Shown piece after piece: positions 1 through 6,661 of a stretch of 14,066 nt of DNA. Each line of letters opens with the position of its first letter. The stretch's first letter is position 1. A model generated the notes under the pieces. It was not told where the DNA came from. It saw nothing but the letters and a program-made list of their open reading frames with translations, and searched no databases. Origin of the DNA: JBGFRR01 sp041695045 (GTDB taxonomy: Bacteria; Bacteroidota; Ignavibacteria; UBA10030); NCBI GenBank assembly GCA_041695045.1, contig JBGFRR010000012.1, positions 1 through 14,066 of the forward strand, written 5' to 3'. Both the position numbers and the translations under genes were made by a program.

Positions 1-80
1 CTTGTGCGTAGTTGAGGAACCTGAGAAAAAAGACTATGGGATGAAAAAAGAAAAGCGAGAAGAAGTATTTTCTTTTTCAT
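1..80 (-). CDS. N-terminus of a secreted protein (partial, runs off window)
   Basis: The ATG is at 80-78 and the frame stays open to the window edge (26 codons). It begins MKKKILLLAFLFSSHSLFSQ: a lysine-rich n-region, a hydrophobic core and a likely cleavage site around S-Q, so this is a classical signal peptide. The start is 37 bases inside the cassette boundary at 117, the same arrangement as the other first-in-cassette genes here. Nothing of the mature protein is visible, so its function cannot be named. The LFSQ-type ending resembles Bacteroidota signal peptides, which is only a weak taxonomic hint. Confidence 0.6.
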   Translation of the reverse strand, partial: MKKKILLLAFLFSSHSLFSQVPQLRT

Positions 81-110
81 GGTACTGACCTTGCTGTAGA
101 GGGTAATTTC

Positions 111-312
111 ACATAACGTTTGCAGCAACAACGCAGCGGTTTTTGGTGCTCAGAACGAAGCGCACGGAGCCGCTATCAAACGATTCATTTTTTGGCGGCG
201 GAGTGCGCGTACCAACCCGCACCAAAAACCGTTGAGCGACCACAACTATTTTTTCCATAAGCTTTAACCGAGCCTATCAACAAAAGGAGCGGCGTTGTTG
301 CTGCTGTTAGCC
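111..312 (-). repeat. attC-like cassette recombination site 1 (202 bp)
   Basis: On the + strand the site runs from ACATAAC (111-117) to GTTAGCC (306-312). The outer arms 122-134 and 292-304 are perfect 13-bp complements (GCAGCAACAACGC type). The inner arms 134-149 and 219-234 pair over 16 bp with one G.T wobble (G136/T232). A GC-rich apical hairpin follows (GAGCCGCTATCAAACGATTC ... GGCGGCGGAG). Two GAGCG motifs flank an AT-rich stretch on the right side. The stop codon of the 307-1071 gene lies inside the core box. This is the terminal recombination site of cassette B. Confidence 0.75.
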
Positions 313-1098
313 GCCGTTAGTGCCGTCGATCTTATATACCGCAACTCTTTCGACAATAATGCTGCCAGCACCTGCCTTCGAATGCAAATGTATCCTCATA
401 GCATTGGAAGCCGTAGCGACAAATGTCAGACTGATCTCTTTTCCGGACTTGGGTGGAGTGAATGGCTTGTCCGGGATCAGGATCGATACGTTGCCTGTCG
501 TATCGTGGAGCCAAAGTTGAAATCCCATTGTAGAACCATCGGTTGATTTGACAAAGCAGACTACCTCATATGAGTTACCCTGATAGATACCATTGGTCAA
601 ATCGAAAAATGCGCCGAAAAAACCTTCCTTGTTCGTGACTTCGGCTGGGGTAGCATAGAAAATCATTTTGGAATTTTCAATGCGATTAGTCTTGGAAGGA
701 TTGGTCGTTCCCCAATAGTTGAGATTCCAGCCGATGTTACCGACGAAACTGTCCTCGAAGATCAACACTCTTCGTTTGCTCTTCAACAGGAGTCGGTCGA
801 TGTATCGGTAGGCTGGGAACAGAACCGAGATGAAGATCAGAAAGCCAACGATGAGCGTAAGTACATTCACTTCGAACGTGAAGAATAGGATGCTCAGGAC
901 TGTGTCTTTGATGACTGGCAGTGCTGGAGCGATTATATCGAAGATGGCTGTTAATATGAGTTCACCAATCTTCGTTAGTAGGCCAGCCAAGATGAAAGCG
1001 AAGGCAACGCTAATAATGGATGTGCCTCGTTTCAGTTCAAATGGTAGAAGTTTTCTGAGAAGTTCTTTCATAGTGTTAAGGCACTAATGGCGGCTAAC
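117..1098 (-). mobile_element. Gene cassette B (one gene plus site 1)
   Basis: The cassette is bounded by inverted ends 306-324 and 1080-1098. The arms GGCACTAA[C/T]GGCGGCTAAC match at 18 of 19 positions; the only difference is G316 against T1088 on the + strand, a G.T wobble. Outside the arms the match stops at once. The boundary is cassette-specific except for the TAAC core. The last codons of the gene form part of the left arm. Confidence 0.7.
307..1071 (-). CDS. Membrane-anchored protein with a C-terminal beta-sandwich (CBM-like) domain
   Basis: The protein has 254 residues. Two hydrophobic segments (about residues 19-45 and 58-86) are followed by a basic stretch (KSKRR, 98-102). The C-terminal part, about 105-250, is rich in beta-strand patterns (NSYEVVCFVKSTDG, GFQLWLHDT, ISLTFVATASNAMRIHLHS) and resembles galactose-binding or CBM jelly-roll domains in layout. 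No catalytic motif is visible. The likely topology is two membrane helices with the domain on one side of the membrane. The ATG lies 26 bases from the cassette boundary and has no clear Shine-Dalgarno. The TAA stop is inside the core box of site 1, as is typical of integron cassette genes. The sandwich assignment comes from the residue pattern only. Confidence 0.75.
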   Translation of the reverse strand: MKELLRKLLPFELKRGTSIISVAFAFILAGLLTKIGELILTAIFDIIAPALPVIKDTVLSILFFTFEVNVLTLIVGFLIFISVLFPAYRYIDRLLLKSKRRVLIFEDSFVGNIGWNLNYWGTTNPSKTNRIENSKMIFYATPAEVTNKEGFFGAFFDLTNGIYQGNSYEVVCFVKSTDGSTMGFQLWLHDTTGNVSILIPDKPFTPPKSGKEISLTFVATASNAMRIHLHSKAGAGSIIVERVAVYKIDGTNGG

Positions 1099-1295
1099 GT
1101 TTAGCGTAAGCACGCCGTTGTTTTTGGCGCTCAAAGATGATGCGGCGGAAGCCGCTACAAAACGATTCATTTCTCGCGGCTGGAGCCGCAAGACCAAGTC
1201 GCGCCAAAAACAATGGAGCGACCACAACTATTTCTTCACCGCCCTTTACCTGAGCCATATCAACAAAGGGAGCGCCGTGCTTACGCTTGTTAGGC
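1092..1295 (-). repeat. attC-like cassette recombination site 2 (204 bp)
   Basis: The site runs from GGCTAAC (1092-1098) to GTTAGGC (1289-1295). The outer arms GCGTAAGCACG (1104-1114) and CGTGCTTACGC (1276-1286) are perfect 11-bp complements. The inner arms 1115-1130 and 1201-1216 pair over 16 bp with one G.T wobble (G1117/T1214). The apical part is a GC-rich hairpin (GCGGCTGGAGCCGC region). Bases 1094-1198 are identical to 2725-2829 of site 3, a 105-bp exact repeat. This is the terminal site of cassette C. Confidence 0.8.
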
Positions 1296-1306
1296 GAAGA
1301 CCCCCA

Positions 1307-1709
1307 TCATCTTCGTCGGTAATGATAATCGATGCTTCGTTTGGCCATCTCTATAAAGTAAAGCTGCATTTCTTCGCTTGGATCATCATCGATCTGAATG
1401 ATGGCACGGTTACGTGACGGATCAGCAATCCATGAGCGTGCCAGACGATAGGGCTCATCGATCTCGATCGGTATCGCCATGTAAAGAATCTTTGCCCTCT
1501 TTATCGAAGCCAAAGACAAAGAAACGTCTTTCGGTCTTGTTTGAGTAAGCGCAGAAATAGCTTTCATTATCATGTCCAAGGAAATGCATATCATTGTAAT
1601 TCTTTGAGCGAGCGTATTGGCGTGTAGTCTCCATTAGCCTGCTGAGAAAGGCTTTCTGTGGGCCTGTTGGAGAAACGGCGTCGATAGGAAGTTGGTCTTC
1701 GTCGATCAT
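1307..1709 (-). CDS. Small protein of unknown function, interrupted by a frameshift
   Basis: Two overlapping frames join into one sensible protein of about 133 residues. The first starts at 1709 (MIDEDQLPID...) and reads FFVFGFDKEGK. The second continues ILYMAIPIEIDEPYRLARSW and ends at the TGA at 1307. The switch is at the AAAG run at 1490-1493, where one extra base would explain it. The ATG overlaps the stop of the 1706-2692 gene (ATGA), which suggests translational coupling and a joint role with that nuclease-like protein. No known domain was recognised. The break may be an assembly error or a real mutation. It is also possible that only the first 84 residues are made. Confidence 0.65.
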
Positions 1710-2692
1710 AGTCCGAACTTATCAAGTGACATCCCGCCTAAAGAGTCCTCAGTTATCGATATCGCTTGAATCTCTTGGACTCGTGCAACTGAGTACGAAA
1801 AGTCTGCTAATGACTTAAACCAGCAAAGGCACAGAGAAACTTGGTGCTTATTTGCGGCGTACGCTTCCGTCATTGTAGTTTCAAGAATCGTTGGCTTTAT
1901 TGCAGCGGGGCCGAATGAGAAACCAATCGACTTGAGTTCTTTGATTGCTGGATGGGAACGAAACTCGGTTTGGTTAGGTAAAGGTATGTGAAATTGAACC
2001 TTGAAATCGGAACGTGATGAACCAGTGTTGAATCCAAAAACGGATCGACTTCGGCGTGTGTCTCTTCCGTAGTATGCTATGTAGCCATTATTTGGGCTGT
2101 AGCGTGGATAGATGGTTGAAGATACGGATAGAAACGTTTGATCTAAGAGCTCGGCGAATTCACGTAGGTTAGGCAAGTGCGACGCAACAATGGCTGACGG
2201 ACGAACTGAAGCATGTGTTGCTTTGCCAAGCCGCTGACCCACATCTGAAGACTTTGACAATAAACTGCGAGCGACTATTTGGAAAGACCGATTGTCATTG
2301 AGCGAGAACTGTGCCCAAAGAACGGTTGTGTTCAATTGTGGTATTGAGTGTGGCGGTGGTTCTGGACTTAGCACAATGCCGACGATACCATATCGATAGT
2401 TGAACTTAAAATTCTTCAGTCGACGATAATCGATGAGTTCCTCGAACAGTGTTGGGTACTGATTGGAGATGAGTACCAAGTAGTCATGGAGTTGTGAAAG
2501 AACATCTGGATTGGGTTTGACTTTTAGTTCCAGGACTACGGGAATTGAAGAACTGGGGTCGAACGCCAAAATGTCGGTTTTCTTCCGCCGTCTTGCCTTC
2601 ACCGGCTTGGGTACTTCTGAGTTAACGTGCTCCAGACCAAACGAAGGCAGGTTTGATGAGATGAAGCTATTCAATATGTGCTCGTCAATCAT
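1706..2692 (-). CDS. PD-(D/E)XK nuclease-like protein
   Basis: The protein has 328 residues. Near the N-terminus a basic stretch (KARRRKK, 32-38) leads into TDILAFD (D40) and then IPVVLELKVKP with E55-L-K57. This is the D ... ExK arrangement on two adjacent strands of the PD-(D/E)XK nuclease fold, and a following helix begins with DVLSQLHDYLVLI. It could cut DNA or be a nuclease-fold binding protein. The C-terminal 200 residues match nothing I recognise. The ATG is 36 bases inside the cassette boundary with no Shine-Dalgarno. It is the first gene of a coupled pair, and such a pair on a cassette would fit a defence or toxin-like role, though that is inference. Confidence 0.75.
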   Translation of the reverse strand: MIDEHILNSFISSNLPSFGLEHVNSEVPKPVKARRRKKTDILAFDPSSSIPVVLELKVKPNPDVLSQLHDYLVLISNQYPTLFEELIDYRRLKNFKFNYRYGIVGIVLSPEPPPHSIPQLNTTVLWAQFSLNDNRSFQIVARSLLSKSSDVGQRLGKATHASVRPSAIVASHLPNLREFAELLDQTFLSVSSTIYPRYSPNNGYIAYYGRDTRRSRSVFGFNTGSSRSDFKVQFHIPLPNQTEFRSHPAIKELKSIGFSFGPAAIKPTILETTMTEAYAANKHQVSLCLCWFKSLADFSYSVARVQEIQAISITEDSLGGMSLDKFGL

Positions 2693-2722
2693 GAGCGGGA
2701 TCTATACTGGATGGGGGTTTTC

Positions 2723-2897
2723 GCCTAACGTTTAGCGTAAGCACGCCGTTGTTTTTGGCGCTCAAAGATGATGCGGCGGAAGCCGCTACAAAACGATTCA
2801 TTTCTCGCGGCTGGAGCCGCAAGACCAAGACGTGAGCAACGGCATGGAGCGGTAGCAGATCTCATCAAGACGAGCGCCGGTGTTGCCCGTGTTAGGC
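2723..2897 (-). repeat. attC-like cassette recombination site 3 (175 bp), chimeric
   Basis: The site runs from GCCTAAC (2723-2729) to GTTAGGC (2891-2897). Bases 2725-2829 equal site 2 exactly, including the outer arm GCGTAAGCACG. From 2830 the sequence changes (ACGTGAGCAACGGCATGGAG) and the right arm reads CCGGTGTTGCCCG, which does not pair with the left arm. A precise join of two different site halves near the apical loop is the simplest explanation. The core boxes are intact. This is the terminal site of cassette D. Confidence 0.7.
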
Positions 2898-2912
2898 GCA
2901 GCCGCTTTGCAT

Positions 2913-4316
2913 TCATTGTTGTGTATTTAGCAAAACATATTCTTTTATGTCGGACAACGTCATGTGTGAAAAGTCTGAATAACTGTGAAAGAGATTGTAT
3001 AGAGAGCGTATGATCTTCCTTATCGAGTAGTTGTTGAAACTTCTGTTTATTGAGAAGGCTGGAATAGTGTTGTACCGGAAAAGCTTCTCCTTAATCCATG
3101 TGTCTGATTCGTTCTTGTGATCTTCTAGATAAATGAAGTCAAGAAGTTGATCAAAGTTATCCTCTCCAAAGAGTAGAATGCAGTCGTGAAGCATACGGGT
3201 GCCCGGATATGGTCGAGCGGGAAAAATAGCGATGTCCGAAAGGCCTGCAACTGCAAGATCAAGGATGTATCTGGCCGTTTCGCAAATCTGTTCTAAAGTC
3301 TCCTGTGGGAAGCCGACAATGAAAAAGGCACGAGAATGTATATTGTGTTTGCGCAACGTGGCAATTTTGCTGATTGCATCATGTTTGATAACTTTGCCAA
3401 CGTACCTCTGAATCTCACGAGAGCCGGATTCCAAGCCAAAACTTAGACGATAGCATCCTGAGGATGATAGATTAGGTACAATCTTAGGGGTTAGGTCATT
3501 GATGTTAGCCTGAGCTGTCCAGAAAATTCCTTGTTCACTCAAAAGATTACAGAAGATGTCAAGTTCCGGCCACGATAATATGTTGTCATCGTAGAAGTAA
3601 AAACGCTGAACTTGATATTGCTTACACACAAAGTCGATTTCAGCTTTGACATTCTCGGCTGACCTAAATATCACTTGTCGTCCAAGAAGGTTGCGAGAAC
3701 AGCAGAAAACACAATTGTATTTGCAGCCTCGACTGCCGGATATATAGAGCTCTGGTGAAACTGCAATATACTTTTGGACATCTATTAGGTCGTATGCTGG
3801 GAATGGCAATGAATCCAAACTCAAAATCCTAGGAGCAAGATTAGCATGCGAACTGTGGGTGTGTGAATCGTGAGTCCAAAAACCTTGGAAGGGCTTCAAG
3901 GTTGGTAGAGAGTTCATCACCTGAAGGAGGACTTCCTCGCCTTCACCAAGGACAACGCCATCAATCTCAGGAGCATTTACAAGGATGTCGCCAGGAAGAC
4001 ATGAAGCGTGTGGTCCGCCAACTATGATGGGGGTGTTTGGGCAGGAGTGCTTCAATTTGCATGCTATATCATAAACAACACTTCGATTAGGTGTTGTGAT
4101 GTTTAAACCAATGATTCGAGGGTCTAGACTTGATACATTTTGATGAAGTTCTTTCTCAGAGTAAGAAGTCGAGTGAAAGTCAAGTATCTGAACTCTGAAG
4201 CCATTTGACCGGAGATAGCCAGCAATGGAAAGCAAGCCCAACGGTAATTTGGGGTCTGCAAGATAGTGGGACGAATGCAGACTATCCGGAGAGTTTATTA
4301 GTAGGCAGTCGATCAT
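2913..4316 (-). CDS. B12-binding-type radical SAM protein
   Basis: The protein has 467 residues. The N-terminal third has the Rossmann-like layout of cobalamin-binding radical SAM enzymes (PLGLLSIAGYLRSNG at 25-39, IVGGPHA at 98-104, GEGEE at 124-128). The radical SAM domain follows, with the [4Fe-4S] cluster motif CxxxCxxC at C198, C202 and C205 (GCKYNCVFC). Family signatures FGLESGS (293-299), FIVGFPQET (332-340) and ARPYPGT (367-373) are all present. The last 90 residues have no recognised domain. The family carries out methylations and ring or C-C bond chemistry, but the substrate cannot be told from the sequence. The start is 11 bases downstream of the stop of the 4328-5143 gene, with no Shine-Dalgarno. 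A two-gene operon is likely. Confidence 0.9.
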   Translation of the reverse strand: MIDCLLINSPDSLHSSHYLADPKLPLGLLSIAGYLRSNGFRVQILDFHSTSYSEKELHQNVSSLDPRIIGLNITTPNRSVVYDIACKLKHSCPNTPIIVGGPHASCLPGDILVNAPEIDGVVLGEGEEVLLQVMNSLPTLKPFQGFWTHDSHTHSSHANLAPRILSLDSLPFPAYDLIDVQKYIAVSPELYISGSRGCKYNCVFCCSRNLLGRQVIFRSAENVKAEIDFVCKQYQVQRFYFYDDNILSWPELDIFCNLLSEQGIFWTAQANINDLTPKIVPNLSSSGCYRLSFGLESGSREIQRYVGKVIKHDAISKIATLRKHNIHSRAFFIVGFPQETLEQICETARYILDLAVAGLSDIAIFPARPYPGTRMLHDCILLFGEDNFDQLLDFIYLEDHKNESDTWIKEKLFRYNTIPAFSINRSFNNYSIRKIIRSLYNLFHSYSDFSHMTLSDIKEYVLLNTQQ

Positions 4317-4327
4317 CTGAAATGGAT

Positions 4328-5143
4328 TCAGGGTTTTGTTGGTGCTACAGTTTCAATTCGACAACTCTTCCAGAGAATATCGAACTGATTTCGGAAGAAC
4401 TTGAACCAATGAGGGTCATCTAATGCTTTGAGTTCAAAAGTCGGGTTGGGTTCGGCAGAACGATGAATGGACAGTTCAACGTAACAACTGCCGTGAGGTT
4501 GGTCAGGGTCGATCATTGTCAAACCGAAAGATGGAATGTATGGAAGGAATCCGACTTCCATCTTCCCGTTACCGGTTGCGGATGAACCTATGGCTTGGAC
4601 TACTGCCTCGACTGTTCGCATTCTTGTACGCCAATACTCTGGTGAAGTATTGCCCATGCTCCTGTACGCCATTTCTTGCATGACGGAATCATTTGCAGAA
4701 TCCACAATTACTAGTTTTATATGCGCGCCCGATTGAAGTCTCTGCCCCAAGATATGCATGTACTGCCGTGTCGTTCTGGTAAGTGTTATCCCTACGAGAT
4801 AGATCGTTGTTGCTGATGAGAATGTTGCATCTGACAAACGAGTCTGAGAAATGAAAAAATCACCCGCAAGAACTTTTCCCGACAATCGGCGAAGAACAAG
4901 ATCCCGGGATTCCTCAGATAACTTTTCAATTCGTCGAAGTCGTCGGTTTCGATCCCAAAACCCGGAAACAGCAATTAGCCCGAGAATTCCTATCATCCAA
5001 GCTATGAGTTGGCTAATGTCGTTTGGTCCAAAAGGTTGAATTCGATGACGTATGACGACATAGGCGGCGACCAGTACTGTCGCTATGTCGAATATGTTGT
5101 CGAGGATGAACTCTAGTGACTTTTGGAACTTAGAAGAATCCAT
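4328..5143 (-). CDS. Two-helix membrane protein with a PLD-like C-terminal domain
   Basis: The protein has 271 residues. Hydrophobic segments lie at about residues 13-33 and 44-63, followed by a charged, probably coiled-coil linker (NRRLRRIEKLSEESRDL). The C-terminal domain, about 100-260, has the pattern IYLVGITLTRTTRQYMHIL ... LQSGAHIKLVIVDSAN and ends HWFKFFRNQFDILW. This resembles PLD-superfamily (DUF5919-like) domains, but no HKD catalytic motif is visible, so it is probably a sensor or binding domain at the membrane. A weak AGGA lies 9 bases before the ATG. It is the first gene of cassette D, 45 bases from the boundary, and is probably co-expressed with the radical SAM gene. The domain call is from pattern memory. 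Confidence 0.75.
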   Translation of the reverse strand: MDSSKFQKSLEFILDNIFDIATVLVAAYVVIRHRIQPFGPNDISQLIAWMIGILGLIAVSGFWDRNRRLRRIEKLSEESRDLVLRRLSGKVLAGDFFISQTRLSDATFSSATTIYLVGITLTRTTRQYMHILGQRLQSGAHIKLVIVDSANDSVMQEMAYRSMGNTSPEYWRTRMRTVEAVVQAIGSSATGNGKMEVGFLPYIPSFGLTMIDPDQPHGSCYVELSIHRSAEPNPTFELKALDDPHWFKFFRNQFDILWKSCRIETVAPTKP

Positions 5144-5181
5144 TTTTCAGTGTCCTGTGATATGTTTTGCAGAGCGGTTGC

Positions 5182-5363
5182 GCCTAACGATTTGCGGCAA
5201 CAACGCAGCGGTTTTGCGAACTCATAAATGCTGCGGCTGACGCCGCTATCAAACGACCAATTTTTCTCGTGGCGGAAGCCGCAAACCAAACCGTGAGCAA
5301 AACCGTTGAGCGACATCAATAATCCTTATCAATGATGGAGCGCCGTTGTTGCCGCTGTTGTGC
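5182..5363 (-). repeat. attC-like cassette recombination site 4 (182 bp)
   Basis: The site runs from GCCTAAC (5182-5188) to GTTGTGC (5357-5363). The outer arms GCGGCAACAACG (5194-5205) and CGTTGTTGCCGC (5344-5355) are perfect complements and related to those of site 1. The inner arms 5206-5217 and 5297-5308 pair over 12 bp with the G.T wobble at the third pair (G5208/T5306). This accounts for most of the gene-free stretch 5144-5456. I see nothing else in the remaining bases 5377-5456. This is the terminal site of cassette E. Confidence 0.75.
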
Positions 5364-5456
5364 GCAGTGCTGCCCCGTCGCTGGTTAACGCTCGATAAAT
5401 CTCGACGAAAGCTATACTCAGTGACTTCTGTTAGGATCAGTGTCAGCACATTGTGC

Positions 5457-5624
5457 TTACACGTATCCCTTGCCTTTGCATACACCGCACTTTACTACAC
5501 CTGAGCCTTCGCAGTTATTGCACTGATGAGAAGAACTGAACATCCCACCAACAATTCTTCCAGAACCTTTGCACTTTGGGCACTTCACGGAGCCTTTGCC
5601 ATTGCAGGTTTTGCAGGTAGCCAT
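5457..5624 (-). CDS. DnaJ-type zinc-finger miniprotein
   Basis: The protein has 55 residues. Four CxxCxGxG-type motifs (C4-C7, C15-C18, C35-C38, C46-C49) reproduce the two-zinc cysteine-rich centre of DnaJ/Hsp40, but there is no J-domain and no substrate-binding domain. It may hold or recognise unfolded segments or act as a small redox or assembly factor. The ATG at 5624 is preferred over an upstream in-frame start at 5681 because an ideal AAGGAGG lies upstream at 5633-5639. It is the last gene of the operon, 13 bases after the TPR gene. Confidence 0.85.
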   Translation of the reverse strand: MATCKTCNGKGSVKCPKCKGSGRIVGGMFSSSHQCNNCEGSGVVKCGVCKGKGYV

Positions 5625-5632
5625 CGTTTTTA

Positions 5633-5639
5633 CCTCCTT
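5633..5639 (-). promoter_or_regulatory. Ribosome binding site (AAGGAGG) of the zinc-finger gene
   Basis: This perfect Shine-Dalgarno overlaps the TAA stop of the preceding TPR gene (TAAGGAGG) and sets the start at 5624. It suggests coupled translation. Confidence 0.8.
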
Positions 5640-6275
5640 ACGATAGTAGTTTGTTTGCTGTCTTTTTGTAACCCATTGCACGTAGGAATCGAAAGAGAGA
5701 AACTCTCCACGATGGTATCGCCCTTAGGTGTAGCAAAACCTTGTTTGCGTCAATGGATTCCTCCGTGTCAGGGTAGCTGTCGACCACATTTTGAAATCCC
5801 TTAAGAGCCTCGTCCAGTTCACCTAGAGCTAGCAATGTGTGCGATAAGCGAAGCTGGCCATCAGCTGTTGGGAAAACCTTGACAGATTGTTCGAAGGCTT
5901 GCTTTGCAGCCTGTAGAGTGCCCCCGATTAAGTTGATTACACCTTTTGACAAGTGGGAATGACCGATGACCATATCGGGAGTGACGTCAACGTCTACTCC
6001 TTCTCTTTTGATGGTGAGCACCATATTCGGATTGTTTGATTTGATGCTCGTCGCTAAAGAGATAGCTTGCTCGCATTTTTGCAATAGCGTATTTCTTTCC
6101 TTGCCCAGGGAAAATTTGCCTTTCAAACCGTATGCAAGAGTGCCTAAAAAACTACCTCCTGAGTTGGCTAAGGAGGCGTTGTGCTGATCGATTGCTTGTT
6201 TGAAGCGACTTGTGCTGTTACTTCATCAAGCAACGAGACTGCGGTTTTGAAATTTAAATCGGACGGGGATGGCAT
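5638..6275 (-). CDS. TPR-repeat protein, interrupted by a frameshift
   Basis: An ATG at 6275 with AAGGAG six bases upstream begins MPSPSDLNFKTAVSLLDEVT and stops after 36 codons. One base lost near 6207-6209 restores a continuous frame (RFKQAIDQHNASLANSGG ...) that runs into the long open frame, giving about 212 residues. The C-terminal half carries TPR-like helices (AKQAFEQSVKVFP, GELDEALKGFQNVVDSYPD), usually protein-binding. Without the repair the long frame would have to start at a TTG at 6126 with no ribosome site, which is less likely. It probably works with the AAA+ ATPase operon, in which it is the seventh gene. Confidence 0.7.
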
Positions 6276-6281
6276 AGGAGT

Positions 6282-6287
6282 CTCCTT
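6282..6287 (-). promoter_or_regulatory. Ribosome binding site (AAGGAG) of the TPR gene
   Basis: It lies six bases before the ATG at 6275. It supports the upstream start and therefore the frameshift reading of the TPR gene. Confidence 0.7.
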
Positions 6288-6323
6288 TCAGTTATTTGTT
6301 GTTGGTTGGCCGCACTGTCCTGT

Positions 6324-6653
6324 CTATTTGCGAGATCTCATACCACCAAACATTACAAAGAAACCAAAAAGGGCAACAAGCAAAGCGATGGCGGAAGTCG
6401 AAGCTGCTTGAAACTCATTCATATCGTAGTTGACAAAGTCCAAAAGGAAATATCCCAATCCAAACAAAGCGATGATGAGTTTGACCCATCCGCTATCTAA
6501 TGCGGCTGCAACTACGGCTAGAAGCAAAAATATTACCATCTTTTCAGGGCTCATTAGTCCTTTTGCCCACAATCGTAGTGAGAGACCAAGGGCGCTGATG
6601 ACCAAAATGAACCGTGAAAGTCTACTACCGAAAGATGAGTGTTCTTTGCTCAT
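6324..6653 (-). CDS. Small integral membrane protein
   Basis: The protein has 109 residues with four hydrophobic segments at about 13-31, 38-52, 55-73 and 85-104, and a basic C-terminus (RSRK). No family was recognised. It starts eight bases after the stop of the ATPase gene, with CGAGG just upstream. It is the second membrane component of the operon besides the 8942-10651 product, so the system is probably located at the inner membrane. Confidence 0.75.
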   Translation of the reverse strand: MSKEHSSFGSRLSRFILVISALGLSLRLWAKGLMSPEKMVIFLLLAVVAAALDSGWVKLIIALFGLGYFLLDFVNYDMNEFQAASTSAIALLVALFGFFVMFGGMRSRK

Positions 6654-6661
6654 AACCTCGG

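Larger units (their letters stand above)
1098..2729 (-). mobile_element. Gene cassette C (two genes plus site 2)
   Basis: The inverted ends are 1289-1308 and 2710-2729, GATGGGGGT[C/T]TTCGCCTAAC, matching at 19 of 20. The one difference is G1299 against T2719 on the + strand, at position 11 from the outer end. The left arm runs into the TGA stop codon of the 1307-1709 gene, so coding sequence forms part of the terminal repeat. Confidence 0.75.
2729..5188 (-). mobile_element. Gene cassette D (two genes plus site 3)
   Basis: The inverted ends are 2891-2911 and 5168-5188. They match at 19 of 21 positions. The two differences (G2901/T5178 at position 11, and T2907/G5172) are both G.T wobbles on the + strand, so the + strand arms pair over the full 21 bp. 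The cassette carries a membrane PLD-like protein and a radical SAM enzyme. Confidence 0.7.

Noticed and set aside
295..546. Open frames on the + strand, here and opposite most genes (e.g. 2768-3013, 11244-11462).
   Set aside because: They lie opposite well-supported minus-strand genes or inside the recombination sites, have no ribosome sites and give no protein-like sequence.
5377..5456. A small gene or terminator between the zinc-finger gene and site 4.
   Set aside because: No open frame with a ribosome site and no stem followed by a T run on the gene strand.
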